Positions 25,847 to 35,043 of a DNA stretch of 64,000 bases are shown in pieces. This DNA comes from JBEKHT01 sp049516595 (GTDB lineage Bacteria; Chloroflexota; Anaerolineae; Anaerolineales; RBG-16-64-43), in assembly GCA_049516595.1 (NCBI GenBank), contig JBEKSY010000014.1, positions 1-64,000 of the forward strand, in the 5' to 3' direction. The notes below the pieces were generated by a model. That model searched no databases. It saw only the letters and a program-made list of their open reading frames with translations, and was not told the DNA's origin. The position numbers were made by a program, and so were the translations under genes. Each line of letters opens with the position of its first letter. Within the stretch, counting starts at the first letter, position 1.

Positions 25847-26658
25847 TCAGCATTCATCCTCGAGTTGGCCAACAGGCCCGCACACCCTTCGCCAGGTCTC
25901 TCCGCTTGATTCTTCCAGCCCAAGCGCGCCAGCCTCTTGAGTTGCCCGCGCATTGCTCCCCAATATCCCCAAGCTGACGCTCGTTCCCCTCAGCGTTCCC
26001 GCCAAGCCTTCGATGAGCCTCCCAGGCCGACCCAGGTCGGGGTGCGCTATCCAAGGCCCCACGGCTACACACTCAGCACCCACATGGCCCATGACAAACC
26101 CGAGGACTTGCCCCTGTTCCTCAAGAACGGTACAGAGCTCCGGGTAGAGCGCGAAGTTCCTGCGAAGGAAGAAGGACCGATCCGCTCCGAAGGTATCCTG
26201 GTCAAGACATTCGACCTGATGCAGATCTTGGGCCAGCATTCCCCGGACGGCTCGGTCCGAGCCATGGCCAACCGGTCCCCCAAACCGAGGACGGCGAAGA
26301 ACTTGCGGAATCCGAATCGCTCATACATAGGAATAGCGTTCTTGTCTCCATTGAGGAGAATCCTTTCGGCGCCCTGATCCTTGAGATGCCTCAGCGCGCG
26401 CTCACAATGGGCCGATCCAATTCCAATTCGGCGGTGCGAGGGCAGAACGATCAACTCCCCAAGAAAGCCGACGGGGCCATAGCCGACGGAAATACACAGG
26501 CCTACAGGCTCCCGCGACTCCTGGGCGACAAAGCAACCCAGGGGATCATATTCGAGGAACACCCCGAATTCGGGGCCAGTCTCGGTTCTCCAACCTTGCA
26601 ATCCCGCGCAGCGGCAGGCGAACTCTATGTCGTCCGGCTGCATGGGTCGGATGTGCAC
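25847..26658 (-). pseudogene. two-domain GNAT acetyltransferase interrupted by a one-base frameshift
   Basis: Two minus-strand frames together make one protein. The first (from GTG 26658) is a GNAT domain: VHIRPMQPDDIEFA, ELIVLPSHRRIGIGSAHCERA, NAIPMYERFGF. It loses sense after about residue 140. The second frame (from about 26240 down to 25847) reads LAQDLHQVECLDQDTFGADRSFFLRR and EEQGQVLGFVMGHVGAECVAVGPWIA, a second domain like that of YitH-type acetyltransferases. The frames meet near 26240, at a GGGG run in the coding strand. One extra G there would join them. The start has GAGGAG eight bases upstream. Either the gene is newly inactivated or the sequence has a base missing. Confidence 0.7.
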
Positions 26659-27097
26659 AGGCTTCACTCCTCGTGCCCAGGAGGGCAATCCTGGGGGGGG
26701 CGCGACACGAGGGGGCGAAAGCCATCTCGCCGGCAAGCGGCGCGGATAAGCCTGCACGAGCTTCGCGTGTTCTCTGGCTTGATCTTGGAGCGAGTGTCTG
26801 GACTCATCCCAGACCTGCCGCGATGAGCCAGGGACCCGGCCTCGCTGGGATGAGGGGTCATCCCTTGGCCGGAATGCCAGAGGCCAGCTTTGGATCTGCC
26901 CGAGCCCGGCCCAACCGCAGATCCAGGTCCCCGGCCGTCATCCCGATGGGTCGGCAGGGACGGCCTGGGCGGCCCATGCCTTCCTGCCGCGATGGTCCCT
27001 CTCTTGGTCTGAAGGCGGTCACGTGCAGTTGAGACAGATGCGATCGGGGCGACTCGCCCCAGGAGGTTCTCTTGGGGGACCGCCTCTCCTTCTATTC
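26659..27097. other. intergenic region, no gene seen
   Basis: This stretch lies between the GNAT gene start (minus) and the 3' end of tatC (minus). Several short Arg/Pro-rich frames are present and none is convincing. No clear promoter or terminator was identified. Confidence 0.4.
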
Positions 27098-27835
27098 TTA
27101 CGAGCCAGACCTCACTAGGCCCGGAACTGGGCGCCGCCTTTCGATGCGGACGGCCAGGAAGATGCTGGCTTCATACAAGATGACCAGGGGAACCATGACC
27201 GTGAGCGGGGCCACGATCGGATCCGAAACGGGCGTGATGATCTCGGCAAAAACAAAAAGCGCAAAGTACGCAATGCGCCGCTGCTTCCTCAACAGATTGG
27301 AATTGAGAATGCGAAGTTGGACCAGGATGACGATCAACGTCGGCACCTGAAAGGCCAGGCCGCAGGCCAGGAGGAAGAAGGTCACGAAGGAGATGTAATC
27401 GTCCGCGGAGGGCAGGAATTGAACTTCCTTCGGGTAGAGGGCGATCAACACGCGGATCATGCCCAATAGCAGGTAGAAACCAAAGGCGGCGCCCAGCAGG
27501 AAGAGCAGCAGCGATCCTCCCAGCAGCGGGAAGATGATCTTCCTTTCATTGGGCATCAGGCCGGGGGAGATGAAACTGTACAGTTCGTATGCCCAGACCG
27601 GGAAGGAGATCACCACTCCCGTGTACAGGGCAATGCGCCATTTGATCATGAAGCCGTCGAGGAGACCAAAGGCCCTCAGCTGAAGGCCACCGGAGGGCAA
27701 CAACAAAAGCTTCAGGATGGGGTCCGAAAAGAAAAAGCCGGCGGCCGTGACCACAAGAATCGCCAGCGCGGAGATGAGAATTCGAGTGCGGAGCTCCTCT
27801 AGATGCTCCAGGAAAGTCATCCGCTTTTCAGCCAT
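27098..27835 (-). CDS. tatC: Sec-independent protein translocase TatC
   Basis: TatC is the membrane receptor for twin-arginine signal peptides and forms the translocase with TatA. The 245-residue protein starts MAEKRMTFLEHLEELR, the family's hallmark N-terminus. Six hydrophobic segments follow. The conserved FISPGLMPNERK loop and AEIITPVSDPI motif (TPxxDPxTQ-like) are present. ATG 27835 is preferred because it begins at this conserved start; an ATG at 27865 adds ten residues. It lies 75 bases after tatA in the same direction and is probably co-transcribed. No tatB is seen, so this looks like a minimal TatAC system. Confidence 0.95.
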   Translation of the reverse strand: MAEKRMTFLEHLEELRTRILISALAILVVTAAGFFFSDPILKLLLLPSGGLQLRAFGLLDGFMIKWRIALYTGVVISFPVWAYELYSFISPGLMPNERKIIFPLLGGSLLLFLLGAAFGFYLLLGMIRVLIALYPKEVQFLPSADDYISFVTFFLLACGLAFQVPTLIVILVQLRILNSNLLRKQRRIAYFALFVFAEIITPVSDPIVAPLTVMVPLVILYEASIFLAVRIERRRPVPGLVRSGS

Positions 27836-27910
27836 CGAGGCCCACCGGATATCTCCAACGCCCATCTCTCGGGTACGGCGGCCCGATCGTGGCGACAGGC
27901 AGACTGGGTA

Positions 27911-28228
27911 TTACGCTGTCAGCTGCGCACCACAGTTGCTGCAGAAGCGAGCTCCGGCAGGGTTTGCGCCACCACATTGATGGCAAAAGGGACCAGTGGG
28001 TGCCGGGGGATTCGCAATACTGGTCGTGGGAGACGAGGTGGAAGGCGCGTTCGGATTTTGGCTGATCTCCTCGCGGAAGGATTCAGTCATCTCCTTGGTC
28101 CCGTTGCGGAACTCTCTGAGAGCTCGGCCCATTCCCCGCCCGATGTCAGGGAGACGTGAGGGTCCGAAGACCAGCAACGCCACGACGGCAATCACGATCA
28201 GGTGCCATGGCTGCAATCCAAATGGCAT
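27911..28228 (-). CDS. tatA: TatA translocase subunit fused to a C-terminal zinc ribbon
   Basis: This 105-residue protein begins with a TatA/TatE-type helix (LQPWHLIVIAVVALLVFGPSRLPDIGRGMG), the FGP hinge and an amphipathic helix (RALREFRNGTKEMTESFREE). After a Pro/Ser/Thr linker it ends with a rubredoxin-like zinc ribbon, Cys82-x2-Cys85 and Cys96-x2-Cys99 (FCHQC, FCSNCG). TatA normally forms the translocation pore and ends in an acidic tail, so the metal-binding tail is unusual. ATG 28228 has GGGAGGGAC upstream. tatC follows downstream. Confidence 0.9.
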   Translation of the reverse strand: MPFGLQPWHLIVIAVVALLVFGPSRLPDIGRGMGRALREFRNGTKEMTESFREEISQNPNAPSTSSPTTSIANPPAPTGPFCHQCGGANPAGARFCSNCGAQLTA

Positions 28229-28980
28229 AAGTCCCTCCCGCAGTATCCTCAGCCGACAGGAATGCTGCCTTAAAATGATTATACATCATCCCTGTTTGGG
28301 TCTTCCCTGGAGCGGAATCTGTCTCGGGGCGCAACACATGGATAGCGAGGGATCCGCTCACGAATCTGCTCACACCCTCGGGCAAGCGCGCAGTTTTGCT
28401 CAACCGGTTCCCGTACTGCCTTCCCCGCTCAGAGAAGAGCCCAAGGCCAGGGACTCGTCGTGTCCGCCATGGGGTGCGACCCGGAAGACGCGGTGGCAAG
28501 TTCCCGCCGGGCATGGGATCCCATGTCGTGGCAAATCGTTCCCAGGCAATGCCCCGGAGGCGAGAGTTATCCCTTGGAACAGCCCTCTCTAGGTTTTTCC
28601 TTCGACGGGAACACGGGGGCCTGCGAATAAGAGCGGACGATTCGTGTCAGCCTATCAGGGCCGAGTTTCGGATTCCGCCCCCGGGTGATCGTGACCCATC
28701 GCTGCCGGACGCCGGATCGAATTCTGCTGGATTCGTGCGATCGGGCGGCGCGGGATCTTGCGACCAAGTCCTTGGCCTTCCATATGATAATGGTGGGAGT
28801 CCGCATCCAGGTAGACTACTGCCCGATAGGTCGGGGGTCTGGGGTGCATGTTCCGCTTTGAACTCTGGATTATGCCGCAGCCGGGGCAGCATTTTCTCGC
28901 GATGGAGGGCCAACGGCAGGATGGCTCTGAGTGCTCACCGCCGTGATGTTCGGGGCAAGGATCCTGGCAACTGGGGCGCC
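28229..28980. other. intergenic region upstream of tatA and of the flavodoxin pseudogene
   Basis: About 750 bases with no supported gene. The tatA promoter should lie near its start. The plus-strand frame that runs into the flavodoxin remnant has no start or sense upstream of about 28981. Confidence 0.4.
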
Positions 28981-29465
28981 CAGAAGAAGAAGACACTGGT
29001 TGTCTACTACTCTAAGTTTGGGAACACCCGAAAGGTTGCGTAGGCGATCAGAGGTGTTCTGCAGTCCCAGGAATCGGCCCGCTTGCTCAGTGCCGACGAG
29101 TTGGATGCGGGGGACTTGGCCAAGGAGAACCTGGTGGTGGCCGGCAGCCCGACGCGCAAGATGAATCTGCTCCAAGAGTTGCGGCCCATCCTTAGGAGCC
29201 TGCCTCGCCAGGCCTTGAAGAGGAAGGCCTTTGGCGCTCTTGACAGCTCTGGCAGGATGTCCGGTTGGCTTCCCACTGGCTCGCCTCGAGACTCCGACAT
29301 CTTGGCGACAAGCTGATCGCCAAACCTCAGACCTTCCACGTCCGGGCGAGAAAGGGGCCGCTTTGGGAATACGAGGTTGAGAAGGACGCGAGGTGGGCAG
29401 ATGAGCTCGCCCGTATTGTTCAGGAGGATCTGATCAGAGCTGGCCTCTTAGGGCCCAAATCTTGA
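28981..29465 (+). pseudogene. flavodoxin-like gene remnant (in-frame stop plus frameshift)
   Basis: The frame at 28981 reads KKKTLVVYYSKFGNTRKVA, the FMN phosphate-binding start of a flavodoxin, then hits a TAG at 29041. The same frame continues as AIRGVLQSQESARLLSADELDAGDLAKENLVVAGSPTRKMN and KAFGALDSSGRM. It loses sense near 29270. The third frame then continues with WLASRLRHLGDKLIAKPQTFHVRARKGPLWEYEVEKDARWADELARIV. No start codon or ribosome site precedes the first segment. At least two lesions and a missing start show a decayed gene rather than a sequencing slip. Nothing nearby explains its former partner. Confidence 0.75.
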
Positions 29466-29760
29466 CACCGCTAAATACCTCCGCACAGGTGCGTCATGGT
29501 CCCCGCCTCTTCCTCAAGGCGCGAGACCGACCCCAGCCGAAATGCGGAGGCCGATTCCAAGAGAGAACGGTCAGCGCGGTTGTGCCGGTGGGCTGATCTT
29601 CCCTGTGCCGCCCGGCAAGGCGAGTGGCTCGCCGGAGCGAATGCCTTCATGGCCCCCGAAGGGCATGGCACAGCGCAGGCTTCTCGCGGAGTCCCGCCTT
29701 CGCTCTTGGCAGGAGGGACATGACCGGGCAGCGTCAGGAGGATCGTGAGATAAGGATCCA

Positions 29761-30909
29761 ATGACCGACACACCACATCGAAGGCTGGCGGAGGTGGCCT
29801 GGTACTATCTGCGACTTGGGCTCACCGCGTTCGGAGGTCCCGCGGCCCACATCGCCATGATGCATGACGAAACCGTTGTGCGGCGGAAATGGCTGACCGA
29901 CCAAGAGTTTTTGGACTTGCTTGGGGCAACGAACCTGATCCCCGGGCCCAACTCCACAGAGATGGCAATTCACATTGGTTTTCGCAGAGCCAAATGGCAG
30001 GGGCTGATCGCCGGGGGGGTATGCTTCATGCTGCCGGCCATGCTGATCGTACTCGCGTTGGCATGGTTGTACGTTCGATTCGGAAGCTTGCCTCAGGTCA
30101 GCTGGCTGTTGTACGGCGTGAAGCCCGTTGTCATCGCCATCATCGTGCAGGCTCTCTGGACCCTCGCGAGGAATGCTCTGAAAAGCTGGTTCTTGGGCTT
30201 GGTCGGGGCGACCGTCCTGGTGGCCTTCTTGCTGGGCCTCAACGCCGTCATCCTTCTCCTGGCCAGCGGGCTTGCGGCCATGTTGGTTGCCAACTGGCGT
30301 CGCAAGCGAGGGCATCTTCCAGCCGCGATCCTGCTTCCGGTTGCCTCCGCCGGTGCCTTGGCGTCCCTTTCCTCACCCTTCAGCCTTCCTCTTCTATTCC
30401 TGACCTTTCTGAAGATCGGCTCGGTGTTGTACGGAAGCGGCTACGTCCTCCTTGCTTTTCTTCGAGCCGATTTGGTTGTGCACCTCGGCTGGCTGACCGA
30501 TCGGCAGTTGCTCGACGCGGTGGCCGTCGGGCAGATCACTCCCGGTCCGTTGTTCACGACGGCGACATTCATTGGGTACCTTTTGGGAGGGGTGCCTGGG
30601 GCGCTGCTCGCGACCCTCGGGATCTTCCTTCCCTCCTTCTTTTTTGTGGCTGTGTCGAACCCTTTGGTCCCGCGCATGCGCAACTCGCCCTGGGTGGGCA
30701 GCCTGCTCGATGGGGTGAACGTGGCTTCTCTGGGGTTGATGGCGGCGGTAAGCGTGCAGCTGGGAGTGGCCTCTCTCACCGACCCGGTGGCCCTCCTGAT
30801 TGGACTGGCTTCACTCGTGCTCCTTACCCGGTCCAAGGTCAATTCGACCTGGCTGATCGCAGGCGGGGCCCTGGTCGGTATCCTCACGAAGGCTCTCCTG
30901 CGATATTGA
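29761..30909 (+). CDS. chrA: chromate efflux transporter ChrA
   Basis: This 382-residue inner-membrane protein is of the long-chain CHR family with two homologous halves. The first half begins LRLGLTAFGGPAAHIAMMHDE and LLGATNLIPGPNSTEMAI. The second repeats the theme with FLKIGSVLYGSGYVLLAFLRADLV and AVAVGQITPGPLFTTATFIG. The FGGP and PGP motifs of both halves are the family's signature. There are about ten to twelve hydrophobic segments. Family members export chromate by proton or anion exchange, and many may carry other anions. An AAGGATCC site precedes ATG 29761. It is a single-gene unit, and no chromate regulator lies beside it. Confidence 0.94.
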   Translation: MTDTPHRRLAEVAWYYLRLGLTAFGGPAAHIAMMHDETVVRRKWLTDQEFLDLLGATNLIPGPNSTEMAIHIGFRRAKWQGLIAGGVCFMLPAMLIVLALAWLYVRFGSLPQVSWLLYGVKPVVIAIIVQALWTLARNALKSWFLGLVGATVLVAFLLGLNAVILLLASGLAAMLVANWRRKRGHLPAAILLPVASAGALASLSSPFSLPLLFLTFLKIGSVLYGSGYVLLAFLRADLVVHLGWLTDRQLLDAVAVGQITPGPLFTTATFIGYLLGGVPGALLATLGIFLPSFFFVAVSNPLVPRMRNSPWVGSLLDGVNVASLGLMAAVSVQLGVASLTDPVALLIGLASLVLLTRSKVNSTWLIAGGALVGILTKALLRY

Positions 30910-31458
30910 CTCGTCCGTACAATTCCGGACGGCAATGAGGCCCTGGGGTCTCAGCCGCTGGACGACCCTTCTTGCCACCAGGCGAGAGCCGACCCCGGGG
31001 TTTAGTCCCCCCTGCATATGCCATCCGCTCTGTCTCTCCCCATGGTCCCCTCTTTCTGGCGGTACAAGGTCCGGTTCGATCGCCCGGGTTGAGAGGGAAA
31101 GAGCACCAGGAGATGCTCATCTCTCGCTGGAACCTGGAGGATGGCCGTGATACGATCTCGAGGCACCAAGGGAGCGCAGCGCCCCCGGATGGTTTCCGGC
31201 CGGGTGAGGTCTGGCTTCTATCCTTTTTCCCAGAGTCTTGCCGTCGAAGTTCTGCCGTCAACCCAGGCCCAGGCATGCAAGCAGTCCTTCCGGAATCGTG
31301 GGGGGACTCCAGCCCCGGATGCGTGTGGCGTGGCCGCTGGCCATCGCGAAGGCCTGCAGGGCGCACCAGGGTTGCCGGGAGGGGATCTCAGGCATCGCCA
31401 CCCCGCCAGGATTCGTCAAGGGCCTCCCACACGAGCTTCAAAGAACGCGGTCAAAGAT
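30910..31458. other. intergenic region between convergent chrA and cysteine synthase, no gene seen
   Basis: The two genes converge here, so terminators for both are expected. I could not identify a hairpin with a T tract. Frames in this region, including one running antisense into the cysteine synthase gene, lack protein features. Confidence 0.4.
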
Positions 31459-32385
31459 CTAGGCGACGGGCAGATCGAACAGACGCGTGCTCAGGTACTT
31501 CTCGCCACCGTCCGGGAAGAGTACGACGATCGTCCCGGTTCGAATCCTTTCCGCCAGCTTCATCGCTCCCCACAGGGCGGCCCCGGAAGAGATTCCCACG
31601 AAGAGCCCTTCGGCACGCGCCAGTTCCCTGGCTACCCTGAAGGCCTCCTCATCATCGAGCATGATCTTCTCGTCCAGGAAAGACTCTTGGTAGATGCTGG
31701 GCACGTAAGCAGCCATGTTCCGGAGTCCCTGGATGGCACTGCTCGCCACGGGTTCGAGCCCGACAATGGCGACCTCGGATTTGTGATCCCGCATGTAGCG
31801 AGCCACTCCCATCAAGGTGCCCCCGGTCCCCATGCCCGCCACAAAGTGGGTGACCTCGGGTACGTCCTTCAAGATTTCCGGCGCCGTGGTCAGGTAGTGG
31901 GCCTCGGGGTTAGCGTGATTGTTGAACTGGTCCAGCATGAGATAGCGATCGTCCTCCCGTGCAAGGCGTGAGGCCACTTCAATCGCCCAGTTGGTTCCCT
32001 TCGTGCCGTCGGTCAGGATGAACTTTGCCCCGAAGGCGGCCATGATCTTGCGGCGTTCGAGGCTGGTGCTCTCAGGAAGGACGGCGACGAATGGATAGCC
32101 ACGAACGGCTGCGATCATCGCCAGTCCGATGCCGGTGTTGCCGCTCGTCGCTTCGAGCAGGATTCTCTCTCCTCCCGGGCGAAGCAGGCCCTGGCGCTCG
32201 GCAGCCTCGATCATGGCCTTGCAGATCCGGTCTTTTACCGACCCTCCCGGGTTGTGTCCCTCGAGCTTAGCATAGATCCTGACCTGGGGATTGGGATTCA
32301 GGCGGCGGATCTCCACAACGGGGGTGTTGCCAATCAGCCCCAGGAAGTCTGGCGGGGGCGATCCTAATTCTGTAGCTCTGTTCAT
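31459..32385 (-). CDS. cysteine synthase / O-acetylserine sulfhydrylase family
   Basis: This PLP-dependent enzyme makes cysteine from O-acetylserine and sulfide, or belongs to the closely related CysM group. The 308-residue protein has the lysine motif GHNPGGSVKDR (Lys51 forms the Schiff base), the substrate loop EATSGNTGIGLA, the phosphate-binding GMGTGGTLMGVARY and C-terminal VGISSGAA. CysK and CysM cannot be told apart with confidence; the EATSGNTG and FNNHANPEAHY regions are compatible with CysM-like sequences. ATG 32385 is chosen because AGGAG lies six bases upstream, rejecting a longer N-terminal frame. It stands alone, with no serine acetyltransferase gene nearby. Confidence 0.93.
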   Translation of the reverse strand: MNRATELGSPPPDFLGLIGNTPVVEIRRLNPNPQVRIYAKLEGHNPGGSVKDRICKAMIEAAERQGLLRPGGERILLEATSGNTGIGLAMIAAVRGYPFVAVLPESTSLERRKIMAAFGAKFILTDGTKGTNWAIEVASRLAREDDRYLMLDQFNNHANPEAHYLTTAPEILKDVPEVTHFVAGMGTGGTLMGVARYMRDHKSEVAIVGLEPVASSAIQGLRNMAAYVPSIYQESFLDEKIMLDDEEAFRVARELARAEGLFVGISSGAALWGAMKLAERIRTGTIVVLFPDGGEKYLSTRLFDLPVA

Positions 32386-33262
32386 GATGTCTCCTGACGG
32401 CCTCGGGATCACGGAACCGGAATCTACGGTCCAATCGACACTGCGGAGAGGGCATTGACCATGGAGGAGGAGGCAACACTCCAGTGCCCCCGTGATCAGG
32501 ATGGGCGCATGGCCGGGCGGCCACCTCGCCAAGGGAACCCGGATTCTCCAATCGCAAACCCCGGGTCGAGTCGTTTCCCTGCTCAATTCTACATCCAGGA
32601 GCAGCCCGCCATTCTCGAGCCGGGGGGAGCGGCGGGGTGTCCGCCTGCCTGTGAGCGGCGAGGCAACGGGTCATCCTTCTGTCCCCTCTTTTTTCCGGAG
32701 GACCTGGGGCAATCCCAGCCGGTTCCGGCCATCTCCTTGGGGGGGTGTCCTGCGCTCGGCTCCCTTCCAGTTCCCGGAGGAAACATGGGGTGAAGATCGC
32801 GCCAAGCTGCGGGAGGGACCAAAGCGCCGATCCCCTCAGCCCTCGAAGCGACTGGCAGGGGGGTGGACCGTTATGATCGGGAGATCGGCAGGGACGGCGA
32901 GGGGGTGTCTCTTCCTTAGTACCGACCTCCGTGAAAGGAGGCCGATTGGGGACCATCCGATTATGATAGATTCAATCCACCGGGAGCAGACCTGAGTTCC
33001 CAACCACGGTGTTAGGTGCCGGATTTGCGTGGTGATCGAGCTGCCCGTTTCACTTGGATCTGGTGATTCCGGGGGAAGGCGCGGGGGATGCGCGGGCGGG
33101 GGGCACAGGGCCATCAGAATCTGAGGACCTTTTCATAGATGTACTGGACGCATCTGAGAATGGATGGGCACTATGGGAGAGGCACGATGAACGGGGTAAT
33201 TGCATGTCGAGGAGAGAGGGTGGGAGAGTAAGACCTTCCCGTTGGCACGATCGGATCTGACC
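32386..33262. other. long divergent intergenic region
   Basis: Nearly 900 bases separate the start of cysteine synthase (minus) from the start of the ABC exporter operon (plus). No gene is supported. I looked for riboswitch conserved cores (SAM, TPP, T-box) in both directions and recognised none. Confidence 0.4.
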
Positions 33263-34243
33263 TTGATACCTCCGGCGATTCACATCCAGGATCTATGCAA
33301 GACCTACTCGGTCAGCGAGCGGGAAGCGGGCGTCGTGGCTGCACTCCAAAGCCTCATACACCGCAAGAGGCAGGATGTTCCTGCCGTGGACGAGCTCTCC
33401 TTTGACCTCGTCCCCGGCGAGGTGGTTGGTTTCCTGGGTCCCAATGGAGCCGGGAAGACCACGACCCTGAAAATGCTCTCCGGCCTCTTGCATCCCACAG
33501 CGGGCGAGGTGACTGTGCTGGGTTATGTCCCCTGGAGGCGCGACAAGGCGTTCCTGCGTCAGATTACTTTGGTGATGGGGCAGCGGAACCAGTTGGTTTG
33601 GGATATCCCTGCCATCGATTCGTTCGAATTGAACCGGGCGATCTATCGCATTCCAACGGTCGACTATGCGCGTATGCTCAACGAACTGACCGAACTGCTG
33701 GATCTCGGGCCCCTGCTGCGAAAGCCCGTCCGCAACCTTTCCCTGGGGGAACGGATGAAATGTGAAATCGCAGCGGCCCTGCTCCACCGACCTCAGGTGG
33801 TCTTTCTCGACGAGCCGACCATCGGGCTCGATGTCACCATGCAACGACGTATTCGCGCCTTCATCGGCGAGTACAACCGCCGCTTTGGGGCGACGGTCCT
33901 GCTCACCAGCCACTATATGGCGGATGTCGAAGCGCTTTGTCGCCGGGTGGTCGTGATCCATCACGGCCGGCTCCTCTTCGACGGGGAATTGGCGGATCTC
34001 GTGCAGCAATTCACGGCGCATAAGACGATCGTGGTGCAGTTGGAGGACTGCCGGGTTGACCTGCGGTCCTACGGCGAGGTGGTTTCCTGCGCCGACGGGA
34101 GCTTTACCCTGCGGGTGCCCAAGGCGGAAACGGCCCGGGTCACCGAACGATTGCTCGCGGACCTACCGGTGATCGATCTCCTCGTGGAGGATCCTCCGAT
34201 TGAGGAGGTAATCGAGAGCGTTTTTGCGCAGGGGGACACGTGA
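33263..34243 (+). CDS. ABC transporter ATPase (COG4586 type)
   Basis: This 326-residue ATPase has Walker A GPNGAGKTT, a Q-loop followed by RNQLVWDIPAIDSF typical of COG4586, signature LSLGERMK, Walker B VFLDEPTIGLDV and H-loop LTSHYMADVEAL. A C-terminal domain of about 90 residues follows, ending VEDPPIEEVIESVF. Its partners downstream are two permeases of the COG4587 and COG3694 types, a fixed trio in bacteria. The start is uncertain: TTG 33263 keeps the typical N-terminus; in-frame TTG codons at 33242 and 33200 are also possible. The 3' end overlaps the next gene by four bases (GTGA). The transported compound is unknown. Confidence 0.88.
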   Translation: MIPPAIHIQDLCKTYSVSEREAGVVAALQSLIHRKRQDVPAVDELSFDLVPGEVVGFLGPNGAGKTTTLKMLSGLLHPTAGEVTVLGYVPWRRDKAFLRQITLVMGQRNQLVWDIPAIDSFELNRAIYRIPTVDYARMLNELTELLDLGPLLRKPVRNLSLGERMKCEIAAALLHRPQVVFLDEPTIGLDVTMQRRIRAFIGEYNRRFGATVLLTSHYMADVEALCRRVVVIHHGRLLFDGELADLVQQFTAHKTIVVQLEDCRVDLRSYGEVVSCADGSFTLRVPKAETARVTERLLADLPVIDLLVEDPPIEEVIESVFAQGDT

Positions 34244-35043
34244 GAGCCCTGGCCGGTTTATACGTGCAGCAGTTCAAGACCACCCTCGCCTCCACGCTCC
34301 AATACCGCGCCTCGCTGGTCATTTGGATGATCGCCCACATCCTGGAACCGCTCGTGTACCTGATCGTGTGGTCGACAGTCTCGAACACGAGCGGCGGGAG
34401 CGTCGGCGACATCACAACCCGAGGCTTTGCCGCCTACTACATTGTGCTGATGCTCGTCAACCATGTTACCTACACCTGGATCATGTACGAAAACGAGTAT
34501 CGGATCCGGGAGGGCAGCTTGTCGTTCGCTCTGTTGAAACCCGTGCACCCCATCCACTCCGACATCGCCGATAACATCTCCTCCAAACTCATCACCCTGC
34601 CCATGATGCTGGCCGCCGCGGCGGGTCTGGCACTAATCTTCCGACCTTCCGCCTCCCCGGCTCTGTGGTCCCTGGCCGCGTCCGTGCCAGCCCTGGTGCT
34701 GGCCTTCCTGATCCGGTTTCTGGTGGAATGGACCCTGGCCCAGTCCGCCTTCTGGACCACACGCGTCAGCGCGATCAATCAGACCTACTTTGTCCCCCTG
34801 CTATTCCTCTCCGGCCAGATCGCGCCCCTTTCGCTCTTCCCCGTTCCGATCCAGGTTCTGGCCTCAGTCCTTCCATTCCGCTGGATGATCGGATTTCCAG
34901 TCGAACTTCTCACTGGACAACTCAGCCCGCTGCAGGGATTGATCGGTCTGGCGGCCCAGACCGCATGGCTGGCCTTGAGCATTGCCCTGGTGCGGATTGT
35001 TTGGCGGGCAGGCGTCCGGATCTATTCGGCGGTGGGCGCATGA
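34240..35043 (+). CDS. ABC-2 permease, first of a pair (COG4587 type)
   Basis: This 267-residue membrane protein starts with GTG in a 4-base overlap with the ATPase stop. It has six hydrophobic segments, and the EYRIREGSLSFALLKPVHPIHSDIA cytoplasmic loop is typical of this family: the gene pair usually shows an R-x-G-x-L-x-x-x-L-L-x-P motif here. The second permease overlaps its stop by four bases. The two permeases likely form a heterodimer with the ATPase. Confidence 0.88.
   Translation: MRALAGLYVQQFKTTLASTLQYRASLVIWMIAHILEPLVYLIVWSTVSNTSGGSVGDITTRGFAAYYIVLMLVNHVTYTWIMYENEYRIREGSLSFALLKPVHPIHSDIADNISSKLITLPMMLAAAAGLALIFRPSASPALWSLAASVPALVLAFLIRFLVEWTLAQSAFWTTRVSAINQTYFVPLLFLSGQIAPLSLFPVPIQVLASVLPFRWMIGFPVELLTGQLSPLQGLIGLAAQTAWLALSIALVRIVWRAGVRIYSAVGA

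Noticed and set aside
31459..32385. tRNA-like T-loop sequences (GGTTCGAATCC, GGTTCGAGCCC)
   Set aside because: They lie inside the cysteine synthase coding sequence and have no matching acceptor or anticodon arms.
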